Positions 1-9,700 of a DNA stretch of 64,000 nucleotides are shown one piece after another. The translations under genes were made by a program, and so were the position numbers. This DNA is from Bosea sp. NBC_00550. GTDB taxonomy: Bacteria; Pseudomonadota; Alphaproteobacteria; Rhizobiales; Beijerinckiaceae. The stretch is taken from assembly GCF_026020075.1 (NCBI RefSeq), contig NZ_CP102772.1, forward strand, positions 3,260,501 through 3,324,500, read 5' to 3'. How positions within the stretch are numbered: the first letter of the stretch is position 1; the number at the start of each line of letters is the position of its first letter. The notes beneath the pieces were generated by a model, which was given only the letters and a program-made list of their open reading frames with translations, was not told the DNA's origin and made no database searches.

Positions 1-494
1 TGCAAAGCGTCGAAATCCGAGGCCTTGGCGTCGCGTGGATGAAAGACCAGAGCATGCGTATGCTCCAGAGCCGCAGAGAGAAGATCGCCCAGCTCCGCGC
101 GGTCGGCGGCTGCTATGGCGAGAACCGGCCCGGCGGTGTCCTCCTGCGACAACGGGCCAGGTGGATATGCGCCGTACGGCCCACGCGTCGCGGCACGCTC
201 GGCTTGCGCCCGGATGAGCGACGCGAGCGCTGACCCTCCGGCTTGCTGCCCGAGCAGCTCAAGATAGTGTTTCGAGGCCGCATCGTCGCCGTGAAGCAGC
301 GCGACGAAGCTCGCCACCGCAAAACGTTCGCCAGGCGCCGCGCCGGTCTCGTCCTTGGCCTCGAACAGTGCCTCATAACTCGCCTGTGCGTTGCCACGGG
401 TCTCGGGGCGCTCGCGTCGCAGGGCATCGAGCGGCGAGCCCCCGGCGATACCGGCAAGGCGGTCGAGGACGTCGATTGTCTGCTGGTTACTCAT
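1..494 (-). CDS. CMD-domain protein (Avi_7170-type), 3' end cut by window edge
   Basis: The frame starts at the ATG whose complement is 492-494 (MSNQQTIDVLDRLAG) and stays open to the left edge, so about 164 residues of the N-terminal part are visible. Text such as ERFAVASFVALLHGDD and ALVFHPRDA matches the carboxymuconolactone-decarboxylase-like (CMD/AhpD fold) family that is regularly encoded beside luciferase-like flavin monooxygenases. That partner lies immediately upstream here, 10 bp away, so the two probably work together. Known relatives resemble peroxidase-like AhpD proteins, but no biochemical role is established for this subfamily as far as I know. The catalytic CxxC region, if present, lies outside the window. 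Confidence 0.75.
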   Translation of the reverse strand, partial: MSNQQTIDVLDRLAGIAGGSPLDALRRERPETRGNAQASYEALFEAKDETGAAPGERFAVASFVALLHGDDAASKHYLELLGQQAGGSALASLIRAQAERAATRGPYGAYPPGPLSQEDTAGPVLAIAAADRAELGDLLSAALEHTHALVFHPRDAKASDFDAL

Positions 495-504
495 GGCGGG
501 TTCC

Positions 505-1569
505 TCATGCCTGGACGGTGTTCGCGCCCGCCGGCTGGCGGGGCAGTTCGCGCTGTTCTGCGAGCGGGTCGCGCCCGCGCCAGCCGAGAGCCGGCGCAAC
601 CTCCTGCGCGGTCAGCTCGATCGAGCGCAGGGTCAGCGAATGCGGCGGGTCGACCGAATGGACCTGAAAGACGATATCCGTGACGCGCGGCAACACCGTG
701 TCGGCAGCAAGCGAAGCAACCACATCCTCGGGCGTGCCGACATGGGTGTCCAGGGTCTTGATCAGCCCTGGCAGGCTGCGGTCAGCGATCTGGTGGCCGC
801 TGGCAATGAAGCGATCGAGCACGCGGTTGAGGCCATGCTCGGCATGTCTCAACGCTTCCTGCCGGCTGTCGGCGACGAAGAGTGAGCGTGAGGCCATGAT
901 ACGCGGCGCAGCGCCTCTCGGCAGGTTGGCGAGATAGGCGTCGACGATCGGGTGCTGGATTTCGGGCAGCGTCGCCTGCGGATTGCCGGGGCTGCGCGGC
1001 TGCGTCCGGGAGAGCATGAGCCCCGCCCCGGCCTTGCCGATGCGCTCAGCGCCCACAGCGGAAAAGGTCGCGTGCCAGACCCTGTCGGCCAGCGTTCCGG
1101 CCTCGGGGTAGAGCCTGTTCCTGTCATGGCCGAGCGCCGCGCCGCCCCAGGCTTCCAGCAGACTTTCGAGCTTGTCCGCGAAGATCGCGGTGCGCTGTTC
1201 CTTGTCGAGCCCGAAGGCGAGGAAGGTTTCTGGCGTCGCGCCGGTGCCGAGACCGACTTCGAGGCGACCTCCCGAGAGCAGGTCGACGACCACCGTATCC
1301 TCGGCCGTGCGGACAGGGTCCTCCATCGGCAGGATGATGATGCCGGTGCCGAGCCTGATCGTGCTGGTCCTGGCCGCGACATAGGCCAGGAACGGCAGGG
1401 GCGAAGGCAGCCCGCCCTCGTCGCGGTGGAAATGATGCTGCGCGACCCAGGCGCTGTCGAAGCCGTGCCGCTCTGCATGAACGATCTGCTCGGTTGCGAG
1501 CCGGTAGCGCTCGCGGGCCGGCGCATCGTCGAGAAGACGGGTGAAGAAACCCAGGCGTTTCACGCTCAT
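505..1569 (-). CDS. FMN-dependent luciferase-like monooxygenase (KPN_01858-type)
   Basis: A 354-residue protein starting MSVKRLGFFTRLLDD, of the bacterial luciferase/alkanal monooxygenase TIM-barrel fold. Diagnostic text is HGFDSAWVAQHHFHRDEGGLPSPL near residues 35-58, then RLGTGIIILPMEDPVRTAEDTVVVDLLSGGRLEVGLGTG around 72-110, the usual FMN-binding strand and loop. The start overlaps the stop of the upstream livF by 4 bp, so it is co-translated with the importer. It pairs with the CMD protein downstream. In this family FMNH2 and O2 are used for oxygenation, often of sulfur or carbonyl compounds; the actual substrate is unknown and is presumably what the importer brings in. Confidence 0.85.
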   Translation of the reverse strand: MSVKRLGFFTRLLDDAPARERYRLATEQIVHAERHGFDSAWVAQHHFHRDEGGLPSPLPFLAYVAARTSTIRLGTGIIILPMEDPVRTAEDTVVVDLLSGGRLEVGLGTGATPETFLAFGLDKEQRTAIFADKLESLLEAWGGAALGHDRNRLYPEAGTLADRVWHATFSAVGAERIGKAGAGLMLSRTQPRSPGNPQATLPEIQHPIVDAYLANLPRGAAPRIMASRSLFVADSRQEALRHAEHGLNRVLDRFIASGHQIADRSLPGLIKTLDTHVGTPEDVVASLAADTVLPRVTDIVFQVHSVDPPHSLTLRSIELTAQEVAPALGWRGRDPLAEQRELPRQPAGANTVQA

Positions 1570-2306
1570 GCCGCCTCCGCGCCGCCGAGATAGGCGTCCC
1601 TGATGCGGCTATCGACCAGCAGATCGGCAGCCTTGCCTTCGAGCACGATGCGGCCGGTCTGCAGGACATAGCCGCGATGGGCGATCTGAAGGGCCAGGCT
1701 CGCATTCTGCTCGACCATGAAGATGGCGACACCCTGACCATTGATATCGCGGATCAGCTCCAGCACCCGGTCGACCCAGAGCGGCGAGAGGCCCATCGTC
1801 GGCTCGTCCATGATGACGATGCGCGGCCGGCCCATCAATGCGCGCGCCATCGCCACCATCTGCTGCTCGCCGCCCGAAAGCGTACCCGCCTGCTGGCTCA
1901 GGCGCTGCGCCACACGGGGGAACAATGTCAGAATGCGTTCGAGATCTGCCGCGATGCCGGCCTTGTCGTCGCGCACGAAAGCCCCCATCAGTAGATTCTC
2001 GCGCACGCTCATCGCGCCGAACAGGCGGCGCGCCTCCGGCACGGTGCCGACCCCGAGACGCACGATCTGCGGCGTCTTGAGCTTCAGCGTCGAGATGCCG
2101 TCGACCAGAACGTCACCCGCTGCCGGCTTCACCAGCCCGAGGATGAGCTTCATCGTCGTCGATTTGCCGCTGGCATTGCCGCCGAGCAGGCTGACGATCT
2201 CGCCCTGACCGACATGCAGCGACAGGCCGAAATGGGCCTGCACGGGGCCGTAGAAGGTATCGACGTCCTTCAGCGCGAGAATGGGGTGGGTCTGGCTCTG
2301 GGTCAT
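1566..2306 (-). CDS. livF: Branched-chain amino acid-type ABC importer ATPase (LivF)
   Basis: 246 residues starting MTQSQTHPILALKDVD. This ATG is chosen because AAGGGA lies 6 bases upstream; the longer open frame has no such site. It has the Walker A loop GGNASGKSTT, the signature LSGGEQQMVAMARAL and the Walker B IVIMDEPTMGLSP. LivF-type ATPases power uptake of amino acids, amides or aromatic acids with LivG. Walker A is unusual: the common GPNGAGKST is here GGNASGKST, though the essential GK-S/T is kept. Second-last gene before the monooxygenase/CMD pair in the same operon. Confidence 0.92.
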   Translation of the reverse strand: MTQSQTHPILALKDVDTFYGPVQAHFGLSLHVGQGEIVSLLGGNASGKSTTMKLILGLVKPAAGDVLVDGISTLKLKTPQIVRLGVGTVPEARRLFGAMSVRENLLMGAFVRDDKAGIAADLERILTLFPRVAQRLSQQAGTLSGGEQQMVAMARALMGRPRIVIMDEPTMGLSPLWVDRVLELIRDINGQGVAIFMVEQNASLALQIAHRGYVLQTGRIVLEGKAADLLVDSRIRDAYLGGAEAA

Positions 2307-2316
2307 GGCAATCCCT

Positions 2317-3231
2317 TCATGCGGAAAGGGAAAGCGGCTGCGCCTCAGCCGCCGTTGGCTCGGCCGCCGAGTTTGTGGTCCCGACGCTGCCATGGCCGAG
2401 ATAGGCCTCGATCACCTTCAGATCGCTGCGCACCGCGAGCGGTTCGCCTTCGGCGATCTTCTTGCCGTCGTCGAGCACGACGACACGGTCGGAGAGGCGC
2501 ATCACCATGTCCAGCTTGTGCTCGATCAGCAGGATGGTCTGCCCGCGCGCCTTGAGATCGGCGATGATCTCGAGCATCTCCGCCGTCTCGGTCTGGTTCA
2601 TGCCGGCGGTCGGCTCGTCGAGTAGCAGAAGCTTCGGCCTCGCGGCGAGCGCACGCGCGATCTCGACGCGGCGCCGGTTGGCGTAGGAGAGGCTGTAGGC
2701 CGGCTGGTCGATGCGCGGCAGCAGCCGGTCGCCGAAGATCGCCAGGATCTCGCGGACCTCCTCGCGCAGCGCCGCTTCCTCCGCCTTGACCGAAGGCGGG
2801 CGGATCAGCGCCAAAGCGAGTTCCGCCAGCGGGCCGATCACCGGCCAGGCGGGGCGGACGGCCTTGAGGCGGCGATGGGCGCCGACCAGCACGTTGTCGG
2901 CGACACTCAGATTGGCGAAGACGCGGCCATGCTGGAAGGTCCGGGCAAGCCCGGCGGCCGCCAACGCCTCCGGCGGCTTGCCGGTGATGTCGACGCCATC
3001 GAAGCGGATCGAACCCTCGTCGGGCCGATCGAGGCCGCTGATCAGGTTGAAGGCGGTCGTCTTGCCCGCGCCGTTCGGGCCGATGACGCTGACGAGTTCT
3101 CCCTGTGCAATCGACAGATCGACACCCGCTACTGCAGTGAGTCCGCCGAAGCGGCGCACCAGCCCGCGCGCCTCCAGCAGCGGAAGGGGGATGGCCGTGT
3201 CGGGCAAGGGGAAGGAGACGGTCACGGGCAT
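2317..3231 (-). CDS. livG: Branched-chain amino acid-type ABC importer ATPase (LivG)
   Basis: 304 residues. Walker A GPNGAGKTT, Walker B LLLLDEPTAGM and the signature YSLSYANRRRVEIARAL identify a LivG-type ATPase; the signature is the relaxed form typical of LivG. The first in-frame ATG lies directly against the GAGGAG ribosome site, whereas a GTG two codons later (complement 3223-3225) has a better 6-base spacing, so the true start may be MTVSFPLPDTAIPL. The C-terminal tail of about 25 residues (rich in A, E and T) extends past the usual end. It follows the fused permease with only a few bases between. Confidence 0.92.
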   Translation of the reverse strand: MPVTVSFPLPDTAIPLPLLEARGLVRRFGGLTAVAGVDLSIAQGELVSVIGPNGAGKTTAFNLISGLDRPDEGSIRFDGVDITGKPPEALAAAGLARTFQHGRVFANLSVADNVLVGAHRRLKAVRPAWPVIGPLAELALALIRPPSVKAEEAALREEVREILAIFGDRLLPRIDQPAYSLSYANRRRVEIARALAARPKLLLLDEPTAGMNQTETAEMLEIIADLKARGQTILLIEHKLDMVMRLSDRVVVLDDGKKIAEGEPLAVRSDLKVIEAYLGHGSVGTTNSAAEPTAAEAQPLSLSA

Positions 3232-3235
3232 CTCC

Positions 3236-5059
3236 TCAGACGGTTCCGAGCAGGCCCTGCGGCCGGAAGCGGACCAGCAGCAGCAGCGCGATGCCGTAGA
3301 GCAGGATGCGGTATTCCGCCGCGACGCGGAACACCTCCGGCAGGCCAATTAACGCGAGCGAGCCGAGGATGGCGCCGCCGACATTGCCCATGCCGCCGAG
3401 GATCGCGATCGTCAGCGCCAGCACCGAGATCTGCGTGTTGAAGGTCTCGTGGTTGATGAAGGAGTACATATGAGCGGTGAAGGCGCCGCTGATGCCGGCG
3501 AAGAAGCCGCCGAAGGCGAAAGCCAGGCCCTTGTAGCGGTTGAGCCCGATGCCGAAGGAGCGCGCCGCCACGTCGTCGTCGCGCACGGCCCTGAGCGTGC
3601 GACCGAGATGCGAGCCGAGCAGCCTGACCTGCAGCAGCGCCAGCGAAGCCATCAGCGCGAAGGCGAACCAGTAGATCGCGTTGGTGTCGTATAGCTCGAA
3701 ACCAAAGAGCGAGAGCGGCGGAATGCCCGCGACCCCGATCGGCCCGTGCGTCACGCTCTCCCAGTTCAGGATGACGAGCGCGACGATCTCGCCGATGCCG
3801 AGCGTGGCGATCGAGACGTAATGGCCGCGCAGCCGGAAGGCCGGGGAGACCAGCAAGGTGCCGAGCCCCGCCGCAGCCACACCACCCAGAAGCAGCGTCA
3901 GCCAGACCGGCCAGCCGAAATCCGAGGCGAGCAGCGCCGAAGTATAGCCGCCGATCGCCAGCAGGGCCGCGTGGCCGAGCGAGACCTGGCCGCTGGTGCC
4001 GGCGACGAGCGTCAGGCTCAGGCCCAGCAAGGCATAGAGCCATGCATTGGTCAGCGTCTGGATCAGGTAGCCATTGTCGATCAGCAGGGGCAGAGCGATG
4101 AAGAAGGCGGTCGCCGCCGCCAGCAGCGGCACGGGCAGCCGCACCGGCCTACTCGGCGCGACGAAGGTGCCGGTCATCGGCTCAGGTGGGAGCTGGCGGC
4201 GACTGGCGAAGAGCCCGTTGGGCCGCAGCACGAGGATCACGATCAGCAGGATGAAAGCGAAGAGATTGCGATAGCTCGTGCCGAGCAGCGCGACGCCATA
4301 GCTCTCGATCACGCCGAGCAGCAGCGAGCCGACGATCGCGCCCGGTACGTTGCCGACGCCGCCGACCACCTCGGCCACGATGCCCTTCAGCGTCGCCTCG
4401 AAACCCATCGTCGGAGTGATCACATTGTAATACATGCCGACCAGCACGCCGCCGACCCCGCCGAGCGCCGAGGCGATGGCGAAGACGATCATGTTGACCT
4501 TGTCGACATCGACACCCATGGCGCGGGCTGCGTCGCGGTCGAGCGCGGTGGCGCGCACTGCCCAGCCCCATTTCGACAGCTTGAGGAAGGCGAAAAGCGC
4601 GCTGGCGGCCGTGATGCCGATGCCGCCGATCAGCAGATCGAGCACCCCGATCGAACCGCCGCCGATCGTGATGCGCCAGTTCGGCAGCTGCATCGGCACC
4701 GAGCGGGGATCGGGGCTGAACAGGATCTGCACGGTCTGATCGAGCACGAAGCTCAATCCGATCGTCGCGAGCAGTGGCGCGATACGGGGCGCATCGGCCA
4801 GCGGCCGGATGCCGAACCTTTCGATCAGGATGCCGAGCCCCGCCGTGAAGGCGACCACGACGAAAAGCGTGACCGGAAAGGGCGTCTGCAGAACCGAGAC
4901 CGCGACCCAGCCGACATAGGCGCCGACGACATAGACCGAGCCATGAGCGAAATTGATCAGCCGGCTGACACCGAAGATCAGGGCAAGCCCCACCGCCAGC
5001 AAGGCGTAGATATTGCCGATGATCAGGCCGTTGATGGTGTGGTCGAACCAGGAGGTCAT
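3236..5059 (-). CDS. Fused LivH-LivM permease of Liv-type ABC importer
   Basis: 607 residues starting MTSWFDHTINGLIIGNIYALLAVGLALIFG. Residues about 1-295 are a complete LivH permease (NFAHGSVYVVGAYVGW, ATALDRDAARAMGVD, GGVGNVPGAIVGSLLLG). After a hydrophilic linker (ASRRQLPPEPMTG), residues about 320-607 are a LivM permease (LTLVAGTSGQVSLGHAALLAIGGY, LRAVRDDDVAARSFGI, GGMGNVGGAILGSLALIG). LivH and LivM normally form a heterodimer from two genes, so the fusion gives both halves from one chain. A second importer in this window has the same fusion. Start chosen at the ATG with the typical LivH N-terminus. Confidence 0.93.
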   Translation of the reverse strand: MTSWFDHTINGLIIGNIYALLAVGLALIFGVSRLINFAHGSVYVVGAYVGWVAVSVLQTPFPVTLFVVVAFTAGLGILIERFGIRPLADAPRIAPLLATIGLSFVLDQTVQILFSPDPRSVPMQLPNWRITIGGGSIGVLDLLIGGIGITAASALFAFLKLSKWGWAVRATALDRDAARAMGVDVDKVNMIVFAIASALGGVGGVLVGMYYNVITPTMGFEATLKGIVAEVVGGVGNVPGAIVGSLLLGVIESYGVALLGTSYRNLFAFILLIVILVLRPNGLFASRRQLPPEPMTGTFVAPSRPVRLPVPLLAAATAFFIALPLLIDNGYLIQTLTNAWLYALLGLSLTLVAGTSGQVSLGHAALLAIGGYTSALLASDFGWPVWLTLLLGGVAAAGLGTLLVSPAFRLRGHYVSIATLGIGEIVALVILNWESVTHGPIGVAGIPPLSLFGFELYDTNAIYWFAFALMASLALLQVRLLGSHLGRTLRAVRDDDVAARSFGIGLNRYKGLAFAFGGFFAGISGAFTAHMYSFINHETFNTQISVLALTIAILGGMGNVGGAILGSLALIGLPEVFRVAAEYRILLYGIALLLLVRFRPQGLLGTV

Positions 5060-5099
5060 CGCTGCGTCGGTTCTTGGGATCGTCCGGACGAAAAACGAG

Positions 5100-5200
5100 G
5101 TCATCCCGGGCTTGACCCGGGATCCATGCCGGAGTGCGCCGATCGAGGCTCAGGCATGGATCCCGGATCGGCGCCGCTGTCGCGGTTTGTCCGGGATGAC
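5100..5200. repeat. Intergenic palindromic repeat element, copy 1
   Basis: About 100 bp between the permease and the binding-protein gene. It begins GTCATCCCGGG and ends CCGGGATGAC, with an inner inverted pair built on GGGATCCATGCC and GGCATGGATCCC. The same outer and inner arms recur at 31211-31306, and looser relatives are at 9945-10054 and 40190-40337, so this is a dispersed family and not a one-off terminator. It may fold on the transcript between the two genes. Confidence 0.75.
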
Positions 5201-5229
5201 CCGAGCCTCTTGCGGAAGGCGTTCGAGGC

Positions 5230-6384
5230 TCAGTTCGTCGCCTTGCCGTCCCAGAGCGTGAAGCGGCCGTTCTTCACGACGAGATCGGCGTTGCGGGCGC
5301 CCAGCACGCGGCGTGCCTGCGGATCGAAGCTCGCCTTGCCGTAGATCACGCTCGGCACGTCCTTGACCTTGGAGAGCGTGTCTCGGATCGTCCTGCGCTC
5401 CAGATCCGGCGCCTCGCGCAGCACCTGCCCGAACAGGATCACCGTGTCGTAGGCATAGGCGTTGAAGGCGTCCGGCTCCTTGCCGTATTTCGCCTTGAAG
5501 GCATTGACGAAGGTCTGGACCTCCGGCCGCGGGTCCTCGGGGAAGAAGCGCGCCGCGGTGAAGACGCCTTCGGACGCGTCGCCGCCGAGCTCCACGAATT
5601 TGGGAGAATAGATCGAGCTCGACGCTGCCGCCGGGATGCTCAGGCCGGTCTGCCGGGCCTGACGCACGATCAGCGCGGCGTCGGCATAGTAGGAGACGAG
5701 GAAGAGCCCGTCGGGATTGGCATCGCGTACGCGCACCAGCGTCGAGCGGAAATCCTTTTCCTCGGGCAGGTAGCCCTCGGCCGCGACAACCTCGGCCCCG
5801 AGTTGCTTGGCGGCCGCGACGAAGTGGTCCTTGCTGGTGCGGCCCCAGTCCGTGTTGAGGTGCAGCAGCGCGATCCGCTTGAAGCCCAGGCGCTTGACCG
5901 CATAGGCAGCATTGAGCGGCTGCTCGTCGGCCTGGCTGACCGAGTTGCTCCAGATGAAGTCGCCCGGCTTGGTGAAGTCCGGATGCGAGTTGGTAAAGCC
6001 GAACTGGACGAGGCCGGCGCGCTGGTAGATCGGCGAAGCGGCCATCGAGGCCGGGCTGGCGAAATCGCCGAGCTCCGCGACGATACGCTTGTCGGCGATG
6101 AACTTCTGCGCGACGGCGACGGTCTGCTTCGGGTCGCTCTGCGTGTCCTCGAAGATGTAGCGCAGCGGACGGCCCTTGATGCCGCCGCTGCCGTTGATCT
6201 GGTCGAGGGCGAGGTCGAAGCCCTGCTTCCATTGGGCGCCATATTGGGCATTGGGGCCGGTCAGCGGGCCGCTGACGCCGAGATAGATCGGTTCGCCATT
6301 GGGCTCTGCGGCTACGGCCTCGCCGATAGCCGGCAGGACAAGCGCGGCGCCTCCGGACAGCAATAGCGTACGACGGGTGATCAT
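5230..6384 (-). CDS. Liv-type ABC importer periplasmic binding protein
   Basis: 384 residues starting MITRRTLLLSGGAALVLPAIGEAVAA, a twin-arginine-like or Sec signal peptide. The mature part begins YLGVSGPLTGPNAQYGAQWKQGFDLALDQINGSGGIKGRPL, typical of LivJ/LivK-type type I periplasmic binding proteins. The rest (FIADKRIVAELGDFASPASMAASPIYQRAGL, GFTNSHPDFTKPGD, LHLNTDWGRTSKD) matches the family throughout at its usual length. First gene of the importer, monooxygenase and CMD operon. The family binds amino acids, amides or aromatic acids; the ligand here cannot be read from sequence. A TTG five codons upstream is a less likely start. Confidence 0.9.
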   Translation of the reverse strand: MITRRTLLLSGGAALVLPAIGEAVAAEPNGEPIYLGVSGPLTGPNAQYGAQWKQGFDLALDQINGSGGIKGRPLRYIFEDTQSDPKQTVAVAQKFIADKRIVAELGDFASPASMAASPIYQRAGLVQFGFTNSHPDFTKPGDFIWSNSVSQADEQPLNAAYAVKRLGFKRIALLHLNTDWGRTSKDHFVAAAKQLGAEVVAAEGYLPEEKDFRSTLVRVRDANPDGLFLVSYYADAALIVRQARQTGLSIPAAASSSIYSPKFVELGGDASEGVFTAARFFPEDPRPEVQTFVNAFKAKYGKEPDAFNAYAYDTVILFGQVLREAPDLERRTIRDTLSKVKDVPSVIYGKASFDPQARRVLGARNADLVVKNGRFTLWDGKATN

Positions 6385-6722
6385 GACGATGTTCCGCAAT
6401 AATCCGAGCTGCCGACGACAGCTGCCAATTGCGGAAAAGACTGCGCCTCGGGCCGGATACCGTCAATGAAACGTTCTTTCAAAAGAACACTGCATTGGAG
6501 ACGCAATCTCTCCCGCGCGTCATCCGAAGAAAATTCCTATCGTAACTGCGGAATAATGCGTCACTTTTTGTTGAATTATTCTTCTCCTCGGAAGGAGATG
6601 GACGCCTGCGCCGGCCATTTGTCCCGTATGACAAACGATCCCTGACCTGCGGCATGCCCTCCGCCACGACGCGGAGCGATGGAGCGCCCGGGAACCGCGC
6701 GCTCCATCTGATGCGAAGTGCC
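6385..6722. other. Intergenic region upstream of the first importer operon
   Basis: About 340 bp with no convincing gene. The part from about 6480 to 6600 is clearly richer in A and T than its surroundings (for example TTTTTGTTGAATTATTCTTC), which fits a promoter for the minus-strand binding-protein operon. Short open frames here have no ribosome site or family-like text. I see no clear operator or terminator. Confidence 0.4.
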
Positions 6723-9700
6723 TCACTCGGCCGCCTGCAAGACAGGGGCGTCGCTATCGTGCCGCGCCAGCGGGCGGTTGCCCGCCAGCTTGCGCATCAG
6801 CACGTAGAAGACCGGCGTCAGGAAGATACCGAAGGCGGTTACGCCGATCATGCCGGCAAAGACCGCGATGCCCATCGCCTGGCGCATCTCGGCGCCGGCG
6901 CCGGTCGACGTCACCAGTGGCACCACGCCCATGATGAAGGCGAGCGAGGTCATCAGGATCGGCCGCAGCCGCAGCCGGCTCGCCTCGATCGCCGCTTCGA
7001 CCGGTGTCCGGCCCTCGAATTCGAGCTCCCGCGCGAATTCGACGATCAGGATCGCATTCTTGGCCGATAATCCCACCAGCACCACGAGCCCGATCTGGGT
7101 GAAGACGTTGTTGTCCCCGCCCGAGAGCCAGACACCGGTCAGCGCCGCGAGAAGGCCCATCGGGATGATGAGCAGGATCGCGATCGGAAGCGTCATGCTC
7201 TCGTACTGAGCCGCCAGCACCAGGAAGACGAGGAGGATGGCCACGGGGAAGACGATCACCGCCGAGTTGCCAGCCAGGATCTCCTGATAGGTCAGCTCGG
7301 TCCACTCGAACGCGAAGCCCTTGGGCAGGGTCTCGGCCGCGATACGCTCCACCGCTTCCTGCGCCTGCCCCGAGGAGAAGCCCGGCGCCGGGCCGGCATT
7401 GATGTCGGCGGAGAGGAAGCCGTTGTAGCGCATCGCCCGCTCCGGACCCGAATCGGCGCGCACGTTCAGGACCGCGCTGAGCGGGATCATCTCGCCCGCG
7501 TTCGAACGCACCTTCAGCTGCCCGATATTCTCCGGCTGCGCCCGGAAGGGAGCATCGGCCTGGACGCGCACCGTGTAGGTGCGGCCGAAGCGGTTGAAGT
7601 CGTTGACATAGGTCGAGCCGAGATAGGTCTGCAGCGTGTCGAACACCTCCGTCACCGGCACGCCGAGCTGGCGGGCCTTGGTGCGGTCGATATCGGCATA
7701 GAGCTGCGGCACGTTGACCTGGAAGCTCGAGAACATGCCGGCGATCTCCGGCGCCTGCGCGGCCTTGGCCATGAAGGCCTTGGTCGCCTCGTCGAGCGCG
7801 GGATAGCCGAGGCCGGCGCGATCCTCGATCTGCAGCTTGAAGCCGCCGATGGTGCCGAGACCCTGCACGGGCGGCGGCGGGAACATCGCGATGAAGGCCT
7901 CCTTGATGCCGCCGAACTCCTTGTTGAGCTGCATCGCGATGGCGTTGCCGTTGAGCGAGGGGTCCTTGCGCTGGTCGAAGGGCTTCAGGCCGACGAAGAC
8001 GATGCCGGAGTTGGAGGAGTTGGTGAACCCGTTGATCGAGAGGCCGGGGAAGGAGATCGCGTTCTCGACGCCGGGATGCTTCAGCGCGATCTCGTCCATG
8101 CGGCGGATGACATCCTCCGTCCGGTCGAGGGTCGCGGCATCCGGCAACTGGGCGAAGCCGACGAGGTACTGCTTGTCCTGGCCGGGCACGAAGCCCGATG
8201 GCACCGCCTTGAACAGTACGCCGGTCAGGCCGAGCAACACGACATACACCGCGAGCATGATCGCCCGATGCGAGATCACCCGGCGCACGCCGCCGCCATA
8301 GGCCTCCGAAGAGCGGTTGAAGAAGCGGTTGAAGGCGCGGAAGAACCAGCCGAACAGCTTGTCCATGACGACAGTCAGCCCGTCCTTGGGAGCGTGGTGG
8401 CCCTTCAGCAGCAGCGCCGCGAGAGCCGGCGACAGCGTCAGCGAGTTGATCGCCGAGATCACCGTCGAAATCGCGATGGTCAGCGCGAACTGGCGGTAGA
8501 ACTGCCCGGTCAAGCCGGAGATGAAGGCGAGCGGCACGAAGACGGCGACGAGCACCAGCGCGATCGCGATGATCGGGCCGGAGACCTCGCGCATCGCCTT
8601 GTAGGTCGCCTCGCGCGGGGAAAGCCCGTTCTCGATGTTGCGCTCGACATTCTCGACCACGACGATCGCATCGTCGACGACGATGCCGATGGCGAGGACG
8701 AGGCCGAACAGGCTGAGCGCATTGATCGAGAAGCCCATCACATACATCACCGCGAAGGTGCCGACGACCGAGATCGGCACGGCGACGAGCGGGATGATGG
8801 AGGCCCGCCAGGTCTGCAGGAAGACGATGACGACGAGCACGACGAGGGCGATGGCTTCCAGCAGCGTCGAGATGACCGCCTTGATCGAGGCGCGGACGAA
8901 CTGGGTGGTGTCGTAGACAATCGAGTAGTCCACGCCCTCGGGCATGTTCTGCTTGATCTCGCGCATCACCTCCTGCACGCGGTCGGCGATCGCGATGGCG
9001 TTGGAGCCGGGCGCCTGGAAGACCGGCACGGCGACGGCCGACTTGCCGTTGAGCAGCGAGCGCAGCGCGTATTCGGCGGCGCCCAGTTCGATACGGGCAA
9101 TGTCGCGCAACCGCACGATCGCGCCGTCAGTACCGGTCTTGACGATGATGTCGCCGAACTGCTCCTCGTTCTGGAGCCTGCCCTGGGCGTTGACCGAGAG
9201 CTGAAGATCGAGACCGGGCGCGTTGGGCGAGGAGCCGATCACGCCGGCCGCTGCCTGGACGTTCTGGGCGCGGATCTCGCGGACGACATCGCCGGGCGAG
9301 AGGCCGTGCTCGGCGACCTTCTGCGGATCGAGCCAGACGCGCATCGAATAGTCGCCCGAGCCGAAGAGCTGAACCTGGCCGACGCCGTCGATCCGCGCCA
9401 GCCGGTCCTTGACGTTCAGCACCGCGTAATTGCGCAGATAGGTCATGTCGTAGCGGCCGTTCGGCGAGGTGATGTGCACCACCATCGTCAGGTCGGGCGA
9501 GCTCTTGACCGTGGTGACACCAAGCCGGCGCACCTCCTCCGGCAGACGCGGCTCGGCCTGGCTGACGCGGTTCTGCACCAGCTGCTGCGCCTTGTCCGGG
9601 TCGGTGCCGAGCCGGAAGGTAACGTTCAGCGTCATGACGCCGTCCGTCGTCGCCTGGCTCGACATGTAGAGCATGCCTTCGACGCCGTTGATCTGCTCCT

